Counted from the first letter of the stretch, positions 52,193 through 61,763 are shown. The stretch is 64,000 bases of DNA from Martelella limonii (GCF_013344475.1 NZ_JABUOU010000003.1:372001-436000), one strand, 5' to 3'. Program-made: numbers and translations. Notes: a model not told the origin generated them from the letters alone.

Positions 52193-53617
52193 ATGTCGCA
52201 TCACACACAGTTCTACATCAACGGCGCATGGGTCGAGCCTGATCAGCCGAAGACGCTGGACGTGATCAATCCTGCAACCGAAGAGGTGATCACGCAGATC
52301 GCGCTCGGTCAGGCCTCCGATGTCGACAAGGCCGTGACGGCTGCCCGCGCCGCCTTTGAAAGCTTCTCGCGCACCACGAAGGAAGAGCGGCTCGCGCTCC
52401 TCGGTCGCGTTCTCGAATGCTACAAGGCGCGGTTCGACGATCTGGTGGAAGCGGTCTCCAGCGAAATGGGCGCGCCTCTTTCGCTGGCGAAGAGTTCGCA
52501 GGTGCCGGTCGGCGCCTCGCATATCAAGTCCACCATGAAGGCGCTCGAGGCCTTCACCTTCTCAGAACCTCGCAACAAGGGCATGATCGTGCGCGAGCCG
52601 ATCGGCGTCTGCGCGCTGATCACGCCGTGGAACTGGCCGCTGAACCAGATCGCCGCCAAGGTGGCGCCGGCACTTGCGACCGGCTGCACCATGGTTCTGA
52701 AGCCCTCCGAGATCGCGCCGCTTTCCGCCATCATCTTCGCCGAAATCATGGACGAGGCCGGGGTTCCGGCGGGCGTCTTCAACCTCGTCAACGGCACCGG
52801 CCCCGATGTCGGCCAGGTCATGGCCGGCCACAAGGAGGTCGACATGATCTCCTTTACCGGCTCCACCCGCGCCGGCATCATCGTTGCCAAGACGGCCGCC
52901 GATACGGTCAAGCGCGTCTGCCAGGAGCTGGGCGGCAAGTCGGCAAACATCGTGCTGGAAGATGCCGATCTCGAAACGGCGGTTGCCAATGGCGTCACCG
53001 GCTGCTTCCAGAACAGCGGGCAGTCCTGCGATGCCCCGACGCGCATGCTGGTGCCGCAAGCCCGCCATGACGAAGCGCTCGACATCGCGCGCAAGACCGC
53101 CGAAGGCCTGAAGGTCGGCGACCCGGCTGCAGAAGATACCAATCTCGGTCCGGTGGTCAGCGCGCAGCAATATGACAAGATCCAGGGGCTGATCGAAAAG
53201 GCGATTGCCGAAGGCGCAACGCTCGTCACCGGCGGGCCGGGGCGTCCGGATGGCATCAACCACGGCTATTACGTGAAGCCCACGATCTTCGGCGGCGTTC
53301 ACAACGACATGACGATTGCGCGCGAGGAAGTGTTCGGCCCGGTTCTCGCCATCCTGCCCTACAAGGACGAGGAAGATGCGATCGCGATTGCCAACGACAC
53401 CGATTACGGCCTTGCGGCCTATGTCCAGGGCGAACTCGACCATGCCCGCGCTGTGGCGCTGCGCCTTCGCGCCGGCAATGTCTCGATCAACGATCCCGAC
53501 TGGGACACGATGATCCCCTTCGGCGGCTACAAGCAATCCGGCAATGGCCGCGAATTTGCCGACTGGGGCATGGAAGATTTTCTCGAAATCAAGGGGATTC
53601 GCGGCTACACGGCTTAA
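52193..53617 (+). CDS. NAD(P)-dependent aldehyde dehydrogenase
   Basis: 474 residues. TPWNWPLNQIAAK (cofactor), FTGSTRAGI, catalytic Glu in CQELGGKSANIV (near 246) and catalytic Cys in FQNSGQSCDAPTR (near 280) are complete. The GQSCDAPTR loop and IPFGGYKQSGNGREFADWG resemble the broad aldehyde/betaine-aldehyde group. ATG 52193 has ACGGAG upstream. Substrate unknown; RidA-like and hexuronate genes follow, but the 125-base gap makes a shared transcript uncertain. Confidence 0.88.
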   Translation: MSHHTQFYINGAWVEPDQPKTLDVINPATEEVITQIALGQASDVDKAVTAARAAFESFSRTTKEERLALLGRVLECYKARFDDLVEAVSSEMGAPLSLAKSSQVPVGASHIKSTMKALEAFTFSEPRNKGMIVREPIGVCALITPWNWPLNQIAAKVAPALATGCTMVLKPSEIAPLSAIIFAEIMDEAGVPAGVFNLVNGTGPDVGQVMAGHKEVDMISFTGSTRAGIIVAKTAADTVKRVCQELGGKSANIVLEDADLETAVANGVTGCFQNSGQSCDAPTRMLVPQARHDEALDIARKTAEGLKVGDPAAEDTNLGPVVSAQQYDKIQGLIEKAIAEGATLVTGGPGRPDGINHGYYVKPTIFGGVHNDMTIAREEVFGPVLAILPYKDEEDAIAIANDTDYGLAAYVQGELDHARAVALRLRAGNVSINDPDWDTMIPFGGYKQSGNGREFADWGMEDFLEIKGIRGYTA

Positions 53618-53742
53618 AATCCGCGGCGAACCCGCTACATTAGTCCCGCGCCCGGCTGTTCGACAGCCGGGCTTCTTACGATCACCTGTTTATGATCCCC
53701 CGGTCATAGACGTCAGGCACGGCATTTTTCGGAGGCGGTTAC

Positions 53743-54132
53743 ATGAAAAAGAGCATCAACCCACAAGGCGTGCGCAAGCCCTTCGGAAATTACAGCCATG
53801 GCCTGTACGTGCCGCCCGGCGCCGGGCTCCTGGTCACTTCCGGTCAGCTCGGCATCGGGCCCGACGAGGTGATCCCGCGTTCGGTCAAGGGCCAGGCGGA
53901 GCTCTGTTTTGCGGCCATCGGCAAGATCCTTGCCGAAGCCGATATGAGCTTTGAGGATATCATCCGCATCAATGGCTATGTGACCTCGCGCGAGGATTTC
54001 CCGGCCTATATGGAGGTCCGCGACCAGTTCATCTCGGAGCCGCTGCCGGTTTCAACGCTGCTGATCGTATCAGGCTTCACCCGCGCCGAATTCCTGGTCG
54101 AGGTCGAGGTCACCGCAGCCAAGCTCGTCTGA
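53743..54132 (+). CDS. RidA/YjgF family protein
   Basis: 129 residues. PFGNYSHGLYVPPGAGLLVTSGQLG, IRINGYVTSREDFPAYMEV and the C-terminal TRAEFLVEVEVTA with the conserved R that binds the carboxylate are RidA features. RidA deaminates reactive enamines/imines made by PLP enzymes. GGAGGCGG precedes ATG 53743. It converges with kdgK, with a 9-base gap. Confidence 0.85.
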   Translation: MKKSINPQGVRKPFGNYSHGLYVPPGAGLLVTSGQLGIGPDEVIPRSVKGQAELCFAAIGKILAEADMSFEDIIRINGYVTSREDFPAYMEVRDQFISEPLPVSTLLIVSGFTRAEFLVEVEVTAAKLV

Positions 54133-54141
54133 GAGCAGACC

Positions 54142-55050
54142 TTACCGGCTCACGGCATCGGCGACCAGCGCGCCGCGGGCGCCGATGACGCGGCCTGAAA
54201 GCGATGCGCCGGCACGAATGGCCTCTGCAAGACCTGCACCACCGGCGCGTGCCGCAATCAGCCCGGCATTGAAGCTGTCGCCCGCCGCCGTGGTGTCGAC
54301 CACATTTTCGGCCGGTACAGGCTGGAAGGTGAGTTCGCCCTCGACATGGCAGCCTGCATGGATGACGTCGACGCCGTTCTTGACGACCACTGTCTTCACG
54401 CCGGCCTTCCGGTAGCGTGCGATGGTCGCATTCTGGTCCGCATCTGCGAACACCGCGCTGTCCTCGTCAAAGGAGGGCAGCACCATGTCGCTGACGGAAG
54501 CCGCCTGCATGATCGCCTCCTGCATCATCGTGGACGACGGCCAGAGCCTCAACCTCATATTGGGATCGAAGGCGATCGTGGTTCCCGCCGCGCGCGCTTG
54601 CGAAAGCACGTCAAGCAGCGTTGCCCGATCTTCGGAATTCACCACCGCCATGGTGATCCCGGAAAACAGGATGAGGTCCCGTCCCTTCACGGCCTTTGCA
54701 AGCGCATCCCGGTCTGCGGCGAGGCACTTGGCTGCGGACTGGCCGCGCCAATAGGAAAACGACCGCTCGCCATCCTTCAGTGCGATCATGTAGAGGCCGA
54801 CCGTGCGGTCCGGCACCCGGCGCACGCACGCCGTGCCGACGCCCGCCTGCTCCATGAAGGCGATCATCTCGTCGGAGACCGCGTCCGTGCCGACGCCGGT
54901 GAAATAATCGACCGTCGAGCCTTGGGGCATCAGCTTTGCCAGATACCAGGCGGCATTGAAGGTGTCGCCGGCAAAGCCGCGCATATAGGCGCCGTCGGCG
55001 CGCGGGGCCATTTCGACCATGCATTCGCCGATGGAGAGGATATTGTTCAT
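54142..55050 (-). CDS. kdgK: 2-keto-3-deoxygluconate kinase (PfkB family)
   Basis: 302 residues. The N-terminus ILSIGECMVEMAP, YMRGFAGDTFNAAWYLA and the C-terminal DTTAAGDSFNAGLIAA (ATP/anion hole and catalytic Asp) show a PfkB sugar kinase; the first motif fits KdgK. It phosphorylates KDG from hexuronate breakdown to KDPG. The gene overlaps gntR by 4 bases and lies opposite uxaC, supporting the call; other PfkB ribokinases are less likely. Confidence 0.85.
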   Translation of the reverse strand: MNNILSIGECMVEMAPRADGAYMRGFAGDTFNAAWYLAKLMPQGSTVDYFTGVGTDAVSDEMIAFMEQAGVGTACVRRVPDRTVGLYMIALKDGERSFSYWRGQSAAKCLAADRDALAKAVKGRDLILFSGITMAVVNSEDRATLLDVLSQARAAGTTIAFDPNMRLRLWPSSTMMQEAIMQAASVSDMVLPSFDEDSAVFADADQNATIARYRKAGVKTVVVKNGVDVIHAGCHVEGELTFQPVPAENVVDTTAAGDSFNAGLIAARAGGAGLAEAIRAGASLSGRVIGARGALVADAVSR

Positions 55051-55736
55051 GACTGGTCCTGATCGAATAAGTCCGGGTGGGTCTCGTGGATCCGCGCAAT
55101 GCTCTCGGCGATCCGGGAAAGGTGATGGCGCATGGCGGCGATGGCCGCCTCGCCATTGCCCGCCTTGATGGCGGCAACGATATTCTCGTGCTCGGCCAGC
55201 GCATCATGGGCGGTGAAGGAAAGCGACAGGAACCGGATCCGGTCCATATGGGCCTTGTGCTCGCGGATCAGCGCCCAGGTGTAACCATGGCCGGAGAGGT
55301 CGCATATGCGGTGGTGAAGTTCGTCGTCAAGGCGGTGAAACCGCATCCGGTCATCGGCCTCGATCGCCTTCTTCTGCGCCTCGAGCAGGCGGTCGAGCTC
55401 TGTCATGTCCCGTCCCGCGCCCGCATCGACGGCCGCCTGCACCGTGGCCGTTTCCAGCGCGGTGCGGATGAACAGCGCCTGCATCACGGCCTCGATCGAG
55501 ATCGGTGCCACCAGCGTTGCGCGCTGCGGGCGCACCAGCAGAAAGCCCTGCTGCGACAGCCGGTAAAACGCATCGCGCACCGGCTGGCGCGAGACGCCGA
55601 GCTTCCGCGCCACATCCGCCTCGGACATCTTGGTGCCCGGCAGCAGCTCGTTTTCGACCACCTGACGGTAGAGCCGGTCATGAATCATGTCGGTCAGCGT
55701 CTCGCGGCCATGCTCCAACTCCAGTTTTTCGGGCAT
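55047..55736 (-). CDS. GntR-family regulator, FadR/FCD type
   Basis: 229 residues. Winged helix (about 12-75: ETLTDMIHDRLYRQVVENELLPGTKMSEADVARKLGVSRQPVRDAFYRL) and an FCD all-helical effector domain with the metal-binding His/Asp pattern (DDELHHRICDLSGH). It resembles UxuR/ExuR-type repressors of hexuronate use. The start is divergent from uxaC over a 75-base gap holding a promoter-overlapping palindrome. Confidence 0.9.
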   Translation of the reverse strand: MPEKLELEHGRETLTDMIHDRLYRQVVENELLPGTKMSEADVARKLGVSRQPVRDAFYRLSQQGFLLVRPQRATLVAPISIEAVMQALFIRTALETATVQAAVDAGAGRDMTELDRLLEAQKKAIEADDRMRFHRLDDELHHRICDLSGHGYTWALIREHKAHMDRIRFLSLSFTAHDALAEHENIVAAIKAGNGEAAIAAMRHHLSRIAESIARIHETHPDLFDQDQS

Positions 55737-55746
55737 GCCGCCTCCG

Positions 55747-55776
55747 TTGACAGAATTCGCATACTAACATATTAGT
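55747..55776 (+). promoter_or_regulatory. uxaC promoter with operator palindrome
   Basis: TTGACA (55747-55752), 17-base spacer and TATTAG (55770-55775) form a near-consensus promoter. A perfect 5-4-5 inverted repeat ACTAA-CATA-TTAGT (55763-55776) covers the -10 box, in the place expected for the GntR repressor. Confidence 0.6.
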
Positions 55777-55811
55777 TTTCGCAGTAAATGCAATCCGCAA
55801 AGGCAGCAACC

Positions 55812-57215
55812 ATGCTTGACGACGACCGCCTCTTTCCGCTTGAACCCAAGGCACGCGATCTGGCACGGGCGCTCTATGCTGAGGTGGCCGACCTGCCGAT
55901 CGTCAGCCCGCACGGCCACACCGACCCGCGCTGGTATGCGGAAAACAAGCCGTTTCCCGATCCTGCGCAGCTTTTCGTGGTGCCGGACCATTACGTCTTC
56001 CGGATGCTGTGCTCGCAGGGGATCGCGCCGGAGCGGCTCGGCGTCGCCCGCATCGACGGCGGACCGGTGGAAACCGACAGCCGCGCGATCTGGCGCCTGT
56101 TTGCCGAAAACTTCTACCTGTTTCGCGGCACGCCGAGCCGCGGCTGGCTGGAGCATTCCTTCGCCCACGTCTTCGGCCTGACCAAGCGCTTCGGCCCGGA
56201 GACGGCCGACGAATTCTACGACCATATCGACGACTGCCTGAAAAAGCCGGAATTCCTGCCGCGCGCCCTCTTCGAGCGCTTCAACATCGAGGTGATCGCG
56301 ACCACGGAAGACCCGCTCGACGATCTGAAATGGCACCGGCAGGTGCGCGAAAGCGGCTGGACCGGCGGACGCGTGATCACCGCCTACCGGCCCGATCCGG
56401 TGGTCGATCCCGAATTCGAGGGCTTTGTCGAAAACATCGAGAAATTCGGCGCGATCACCGGTCTCGACACCACGAAGTTCGACCAGTATCTGGAAGCCCA
56501 CCGCCAGCGCCGCGCCTATTTCAAGGAATTCGGCGCCACCAGCACCGATCACGGCCACGCCACGGCCCGCACGGAGGATCTTCCGAAGGCCGAGGCGGCA
56601 GCACTGTTCGACAAGGCGCTGAAGGGCGCCTGCACGCCCGAAGAGGCCGATGCCTTTCGCGGGCACATGCTGACCGAGATGGCCCGCATGAGCATCGACG
56701 ATGGTCTTGTGCTTCAGATCCATCCGGGCTCGTTCCGCAACCATTCCGCGCCCATGATGGCCCGCCACGGCCGCAATGTCGGCTTCGATATCCCGGTCCA
56801 GACCAGCTATGTCGAGGCCCTGCGTCCGCTGCTCAACGCCGTCGGCATGGACCCGGCGCTCAGCATCATCCTGTTCACGCTGGACGAGACCGCCTATACG
56901 CGCGAACTCGCGCCGCTTGCCGGCGCCTATCCCTCGCTGAAGCTCGGCCCGGCCTGGTGGTTCCATGACAGCCCGGAAGGCATGCGCCGCTACCGCGAGA
57001 TGACCACGGAAACCGCCGGCTTCTACAATACCGTCGGCTTCAATGACGACACCCGCGCCTTCTGCTCGATCCCCGCCCGCCACGATGTCGCCCGCCGCGT
57101 CGACTGCGCCTTCCTGGCAACGCTTGTCGCAAGCGGAAGGCTCGATGAGGACGAGGCCCCCGAGGTCGCCCGCGACCTCACCTACAATCTGGTCAAACGC
57201 GCCTACAAGCTCTGA
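55812..57215 (+). CDS. uxaC: Uronate isomerase (glucuronate/galacturonate isomerase)
   Basis: 467 residues. The metal site begins LPIVSPHGHTDPRW, then LFTLDETAYTRELAPLAG and AYPSLKLGPAWWFHDSPEGM, typical of UxaC. It converts D-glucuronate to D-fructuronate and galacturonate to tagaturonate, the first hexuronate step. ATG 55812 is chosen because the family starts with a short MxxDRLF; ATG 55788 is possible. UxaB/UxuB, UxaA/UxuA genes are not in the window. Confidence 0.93.
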   Translation: MLDDDRLFPLEPKARDLARALYAEVADLPIVSPHGHTDPRWYAENKPFPDPAQLFVVPDHYVFRMLCSQGIAPERLGVARIDGGPVETDSRAIWRLFAENFYLFRGTPSRGWLEHSFAHVFGLTKRFGPETADEFYDHIDDCLKKPEFLPRALFERFNIEVIATTEDPLDDLKWHRQVRESGWTGGRVITAYRPDPVVDPEFEGFVENIEKFGAITGLDTTKFDQYLEAHRQRRAYFKEFGATSTDHGHATARTEDLPKAEAAALFDKALKGACTPEEADAFRGHMLTEMARMSIDDGLVLQIHPGSFRNHSAPMMARHGRNVGFDIPVQTSYVEALRPLLNAVGMDPALSIILFTLDETAYTRELAPLAGAYPSLKLGPAWWFHDSPEGMRRYREMTTETAGFYNTVGFNDDTRAFCSIPARHDVARRVDCAFLATLVASGRLDEDEAPEVARDLTYNLVKRAYKL

Positions 57216-57334
57216 GCCTTTGGCGGCAGAGCCGCATATGTCAAAAATTTAATAATACCTTCGGGCAATACTCATCTATTGCCGCCCTGATCGTGTCGTG
57301 TCATAGAGCTTTGGAAACGTCACGGAAGCAAACC

Positions 57335-57613
57335 ATGCATGACCCGATCATGACGGCGGCGGAACAGGGCCGGATCGTATCGCTGGAAAGCCTTGCGCCC
57401 GGCGAGAGCGGCATTGTCGAAATCGTCGAGGCAGGCGTTTTCGACGCCGGTCTGGCTGTGCGGTTGCGCGCGATGGGGCTTTCAAACCCGCATCGTGTCG
57501 TCATGGTCCGGCGGGGATGGTTCGGTGGCCCGCTCGTGGTGCGCGCGGGCAAGGCCACCGAAATCGCCATCCGCCGCTCCGAGGCGGCGCTCGTCAAGGT
57601 GCGCAAGCTGTAA
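57335..57613 (+). CDS. feoA: Ferrous iron transport protein A
   Basis: 92 residues with an SH3-like fold: VSLESLAPGESGIVEIVEAG...GLAVRLRAMGLSNPHRVVMVRRG and KATEIAIRR are FeoA features. It supports FeoB. CGGAAG precedes ATG 57335. The gap to feoB is 81 bases; no feoC is seen. The AT-rich stretch upstream might hold an iron regulator site, but I could not identify an Irr or RirA box with confidence. Confidence 0.9.
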   Translation: MHDPIMTAAEQGRIVSLESLAPGESGIVEIVEAGVFDAGLAVRLRAMGLSNPHRVVMVRRGWFGGPLVVRAGKATEIAIRRSEAALVKVRKL

Positions 57614-57694
57614 ACGATGATGCCGAAACGGCACACCGGGTCAATCTGCCGGGCGGTTTTGCCCGATATGTCCATTGAAGTCCGGAATTCATAG

Positions 57695-59533
57695 ATGTCC
57701 CATTGCGCGCCGGCCGAAGCCGATCTTTCCGTCAACGACATTCCCCGCATCGCCGTCATCGGCCAGCCCAATACCGGCAAGTCGATGCTCTATAACCGGA
57801 TCACCGGGGCAAGCGCCCATGTCGGCAACTGGCCGGGCATCACGGTGTCGCTTGCCAATGCCCGGGTGAAGATCGGCGGCCGGATGACGGAGGTGGTCGA
57901 CCTTCCGGGCATCTACGATCTCGAGGGCTTTTCCGAAGACGAGACCGTCGTATCCGGCTTTCTGCAGGCCTATCCCGTCGACCTTGTCATCATCGTCGTC
58001 AATGCCAGCCAGATCGACCGACAGATCCTGATGCCGCTGCAGGTGAAACTGCTCGGCCTGCCGGCGGTGGTGATGCTCAACATGGCGGACGAGGCCCGCC
58101 GCAACGGCATCACGATCGATCCGGACGCCCTTTCCGCGCGGCTCGGCCTGCCGGTGCACCTGATCAGCGCGAAATATGGCGAGGGCTATCCGGATGCGAT
58201 TGCCTCGGTCGGCAAGGCGCTATCGGACCATGACGGCAAGCCCGCAGCCTTTGCCGATTACGACACGCTGCGCGCCACGCTGATGACGCCGGAAACGCTG
58301 GCAACGACCATTGACGGCGCTGTCCGCTATCCGGAAACGCCGCCGAAGACAATGACGCAACGGCTGGACCGGGTTCTGCTGCATCCGCTCTTCGGCCTGC
58401 CGCTGTTCTTTGCGGTGATGCTCTGCGTGTTCTACATCGTCTGGGCGCTCGGCCTGCCTTCGCAGGATGCGGCAGGCTGGATCACCGACTGGGTCCAGGC
58501 GCATGTCCTCGAACCGGTGCTCGATCTCGGCCCGGCATGGCTGAAGAATTTCGTCATCAACGGCATCTGGCTTGGCGTCGCCACCGTTGCCTCGTTCATC
58601 CCGCTGATCATGCTGTTCTTCTTCCTGATGGCGGCAGTGGAGGACTCGGGCTATCTCTCGCGCGCGGCCTATCTGATGGATACCTGGATGCGACGGGTGG
58701 GCCTTGATGGCCGCTCCTTCGTGATGCAGATGATGGGCTTCGGCTGCAACGTGCCGGCGCTGATGGGAACGCGGGTGATGCGCTCGCAGCCGCTCCGGCT
58801 GCTCACCATGCTGATCATTCCGTTCTCGCTGTGCTCGGCGCGGCTTGCGGTGTTCGTGTTCATCATCGCCGCCGTGTTTCCGCCCGCGCAAGGCCCGCTT
58901 GTGCTGTTCTCGTTCTATGTCATCAGCTTCGTCGCGGCGTTTCTTGCGGCCGCGCTCTTCTCGCGCTCCAAACAGTTCAAGAACACCGAACCCTTCGTGC
59001 TGGAGCTGCCGCCCTACCGGGTGCCGACCATCAGGCAGGTATGGCTCAGGGGCTATGGGGAACTCCGCATCTTCCTACACCGCGCCACCAATTTCATCAT
59101 CGTCGGCACGATCGCGGTCTGGTTCCTGACCAACTTTCCGACGGACGCGACCGGGCTCAACACCTGGGGCGGGCAGCTCGGCGAATTTCTGCAGCCAGTG
59201 ATGGCGCCGATCGGCATCAACCCCTATCTGACGCTCGCCCTGATCTTCGGCTTCATCGCCAAGGAGGTGGTGATCGGGTCGCTCTCGACCATCTACGCCA
59301 TGTCCGCGGGCCTCGTCGCCCACCAGATCGGTCTCACCGTCTCGCCGGTCGCGGCCTATTCATTCTGCCTGTTCTGCCTGCTCTACACGCCCTGCCTGAC
59401 CACGGTCGCCACCGTGCGCGCGGAAAGCCGCTCGACCCTGTTCATGGTATTTTCGCTGGTGGTATCGCTGGTCTATGCCTGGCTGGTGGCGTTCGTGTTT
59501 TATCAAGGCGCGCGGCTTTTAGGCTTCAGTTGA
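57695..59533 (+). CDS. feoB: Ferrous iron transporter B
   Basis: 612 residues, short for FeoB (E. coli 773) but with an entire G domain: G1 GQPNTGKS (23-30), G3 DLPG (about 69-72), and a TM domain of about eight helices with the FeoB signature VEDSGYLSRAAYLMD and GFGCNVPALMGTR. G4 NMAD replaces NxxD in acceptable form. It moves Fe(II) across the inner membrane using GTP. The GTP-dissociation insert is shortened. Operon with feoA. Confidence 0.93.
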   Translation: MSHCAPAEADLSVNDIPRIAVIGQPNTGKSMLYNRITGASAHVGNWPGITVSLANARVKIGGRMTEVVDLPGIYDLEGFSEDETVVSGFLQAYPVDLVIIVVNASQIDRQILMPLQVKLLGLPAVVMLNMADEARRNGITIDPDALSARLGLPVHLISAKYGEGYPDAIASVGKALSDHDGKPAAFADYDTLRATLMTPETLATTIDGAVRYPETPPKTMTQRLDRVLLHPLFGLPLFFAVMLCVFYIVWALGLPSQDAAGWITDWVQAHVLEPVLDLGPAWLKNFVINGIWLGVATVASFIPLIMLFFFLMAAVEDSGYLSRAAYLMDTWMRRVGLDGRSFVMQMMGFGCNVPALMGTRVMRSQPLRLLTMLIIPFSLCSARLAVFVFIIAAVFPPAQGPLVLFSFYVISFVAAFLAAALFSRSKQFKNTEPFVLELPPYRVPTIRQVWLRGYGELRIFLHRATNFIIVGTIAVWFLTNFPTDATGLNTWGGQLGEFLQPVMAPIGINPYLTLALIFGFIAKEVVIGSLSTIYAMSAGLVAHQIGLTVSPVAAYSFCLFCLLYTPCLTTVATVRAESRSTLFMVFSLVVSLVYAWLVAFVFYQGARLLGFS

Positions 59534-59610
59534 GCGGTTTGGCTCGCTGCCGGACGATTGCCCAGATCATCAAGGTCTATCGCTCTTGCAAGCCCCCTCC
59601 CCCTCTTCGG

Positions 59611-59688
59611 GTCACCCTCGGGCTTGACCCGAGGGTCCAGGCAGCGTCCCCGTGTCGCCTGGATGCTCGGGTCAAGCCCGAGCATGAC
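59611..59688. repeat. RIME-type intergenic palindromic repeat, copy 2
   Basis: CCTCGGG-CTTGA-CCCGAGG and GCTCGGG-TCAAG-CCCGAGC, the same two hairpins with identical loops as at 23657, but with stem pairs changed on both sides together. It lies between feoB and typA, with GTCACCC...GCATGAC at the ends. Confidence 0.75.
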
Positions 59689-59814
59689 TCATCAGAAAAC
59701 CGCTCCAAAACCTCCATCCTGAGGAACGGCAAACGAGGAAAAGTCTCGCTCCACCGCGCCTCAGAATACCCTGCCACAAAACATTCTCTTTCGTTTTGGT
59801 CAAAATATGTGTAA

Positions 59815-59841
59815 GAGCGCCCCCATGAGTACCGGGCGCTC
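59815..59841 (+). other. Hairpin upstream of typA
   Basis: GAGCGCCC - 11-base loop - GGGCGCTC, 45 bases before the typA ATG. It has no T-run and could be in the 5' leader. The 352-base gap 59534-59885 otherwise holds only the repeat at 59611. Confidence 0.4.
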
Positions 59842-59885
59842 CTCCCCAAAACACTGACTGCGCCCCAGCCCCAGAGATTTAAAAC

Positions 59886-61709
59886 ATGGCACTTCGCAAC
59901 ATCGCGATCATCGCGCACGTTGACCATGGCAAGACGACCCTTGTCGACGAGCTTCTGAAACAGTCCGGCTCTTTCCGTGAGAACCAGCGCGTCGACGAAC
60001 GCGTGATGGATTCAAACGACCTTGAAAAGGAACGCGGGATCACCATCCTCGCCAAGGCGACCTCGGTCGTCTGGAAGGACACCCGCATCAACATCGTCGA
60101 CACCCCCGGCCACGCCGACTTCGGCGGTGAGGTCGAGCGTATCCTGTCGATGGTGGATGGCGCGATCGTTCTGGTCGATGCCGCCGAAGGCCCGATGCCG
60201 CAGACCAAGTTCGTGGTCGGCAAGGCGCTGAAGGTCGGCCTGAAGCCGATCGTCGCGATCAACAAGATCGACCGTCCGGATGCCCGCGCCGATGAAGTCG
60301 TCAACGAGGTCTTCGACCTGTTTGCGGCCCTCGACGCCACCGACGAGCAGCTCGACTTCCACATTCTTTACGGCTCCGGCCGCGCCGGCTGGATGAACAC
60401 GTCCCCCGAAGGTCCGAAGGACCAGGGCCTCGGCCCGCTTCTTGATCTCGTGGTCGAGCATGTTCCGGCGCCGACGGTTGCAGAAGGCCCGTTCTCGATG
60501 ATCGGCACGCTGCTGGAAGCCAACCCCTATCTCGGCCGCATCATCACCGGTCGCATCAATTCCGGCACGATCAAGCCGAACCAGGCCGTCAAGGTTCTCG
60601 GCCAGGACGGCAAGACCGTCGAAACCGGTCGCGTCTCGAAGATCCTCGCCTTCCGCGGCATCGAGCGCCAGCCGATCGAGGAAGCCCAGGCAGGCGACAT
60701 CGTCGCGATTGCCGGCCTTTCCAAGGGTACGGTTGCCGACACCTTCTGCGATCCGGCAATCAGCACGCCGCTGACCGCACAGCCGATCGACCCGCCGACC
60801 GTCACCATGTCCTTCATCGTGAACGATAGCCCGCTTGCCGGCACCGAGGGCGACAAGGTCACGAGCCGCGTCATCCGCGACCGACTGCTGAAGGAAGCGG
60901 AAGGCAATGTCGCACTGAAGATCGAGGAAGCCGAGGGTAAGGACTCATTCTACGTCTCCGGCCGCGGCGAACTTCAGCTTGCCGTGCTGATCGAGACCAT
61001 GCGCCGCGAAGGCTTCGAGATCGCCGTGTCGCGTCCGCGCGTCGTCATGCACAATGACGAGGAAACCGGCCAGCTGATGGAACCGGTCGAGGAAGTCGTC
61101 ATCGACGTCGATGAAGAGCATTCCGGTGTCGTCGTGCAGAAGATGGCCGAACGCAAGGGCGAGATGGTTGAACTCCGTCCGTCGGGCGGCGATCGCGTGC
61201 GTCTGCGCTTCTTCGCACCGACCCGTGGCCTGATCGGCTACCAGTCGGAGCTTCTGACCGACACCCGCGGCACGGCGATCATGAACCGCCTGTTCCACGC
61301 CTACCAGCCCTACAAGGGTGAGATCGGCGGCCGCAACCAGGGCGTTCTGCTCTCCAACCAGGCCGGCGAGGCTGTCGCCTATGCGATGTTCAACCTCGAA
61401 GATCGCGGCCCGATGATCATCGAGCCGGGCGACAAGGTCTATGCCGGCATGATCGTCGGCATCCACACCCGCGACAACGACCTCGAGGTCAACGTGCTGA
61501 AGGGCAAGCAGCTCACCAACATCCGCTCGGCCGGCAAGGACGAAGCGGTCAAGCTGACGCCGCCGATCCGCATGACGCTCGACCGGGCGCTCTCCTGGAT
61601 CCAGGACGACGAGCTGATGGAAGTCACCCCGAAGTCGATCCGCCTCAGGAAGATGTATCTCGATTCCAACGAGCGCAAGCGCTTCGAAAAATCCCGCGCC
61701 GCAGGCTGA
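59886..61709 (+). CDS. typA: Ribosome-associated GTPase TypA/BipA
   Basis: 607 residues. G1 AHVDHGKTT (10-18), G2 RGIT, G3 DTPGHADF (71-78), G4 NKID (126-129), then domain 2/3 and the TypA-specific C-terminal domain (GDKVYAGMIVGIHTR, KGKQLTNIRSAG). It aids 50S assembly and stress adaptation, and its start has a weak ribosome site. A strong terminator follows. It is the usual length. Confidence 0.97.
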   Translation: MALRNIAIIAHVDHGKTTLVDELLKQSGSFRENQRVDERVMDSNDLEKERGITILAKATSVVWKDTRINIVDTPGHADFGGEVERILSMVDGAIVLVDAAEGPMPQTKFVVGKALKVGLKPIVAINKIDRPDARADEVVNEVFDLFAALDATDEQLDFHILYGSGRAGWMNTSPEGPKDQGLGPLLDLVVEHVPAPTVAEGPFSMIGTLLEANPYLGRIITGRINSGTIKPNQAVKVLGQDGKTVETGRVSKILAFRGIERQPIEEAQAGDIVAIAGLSKGTVADTFCDPAISTPLTAQPIDPPTVTMSFIVNDSPLAGTEGDKVTSRVIRDRLLKEAEGNVALKIEEAEGKDSFYVSGRGELQLAVLIETMRREGFEIAVSRPRVVMHNDEETGQLMEPVEEVVIDVDEEHSGVVVQKMAERKGEMVELRPSGGDRVRLRFFAPTRGLIGYQSELLTDTRGTAIMNRLFHAYQPYKGEIGGRNQGVLLSNQAGEAVAYAMFNLEDRGPMIIEPGDKVYAGMIVGIHTRDNDLEVNVLKGKQLTNIRSAGKDEAVKLTPPIRMTLDRALSWIQDDELMEVTPKSIRLRKMYLDSNERKRFEKSRAAG

Positions 61710-61732
61710 TCGGTGACACGAGCCTTGAATCG

Positions 61733-61763
61733 AAAAGGGCGGCCCTTACGGCCGCCCTTTTTT
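61733..61763 (+). terminator. Terminator of typA
   Basis: AAAAGGGCGGCC - CTTAC - GGCCGCCCTTTTTT, starting 24 bases past the stop, with T6. Could also be used by anything coming from the right. Confidence 0.9.

Noticed and set aside
57216-57334. Iron-responsive box upstream of feoA
   Set aside because: AT-rich but no convincing Irr (ICE) or RirA motif by eye.
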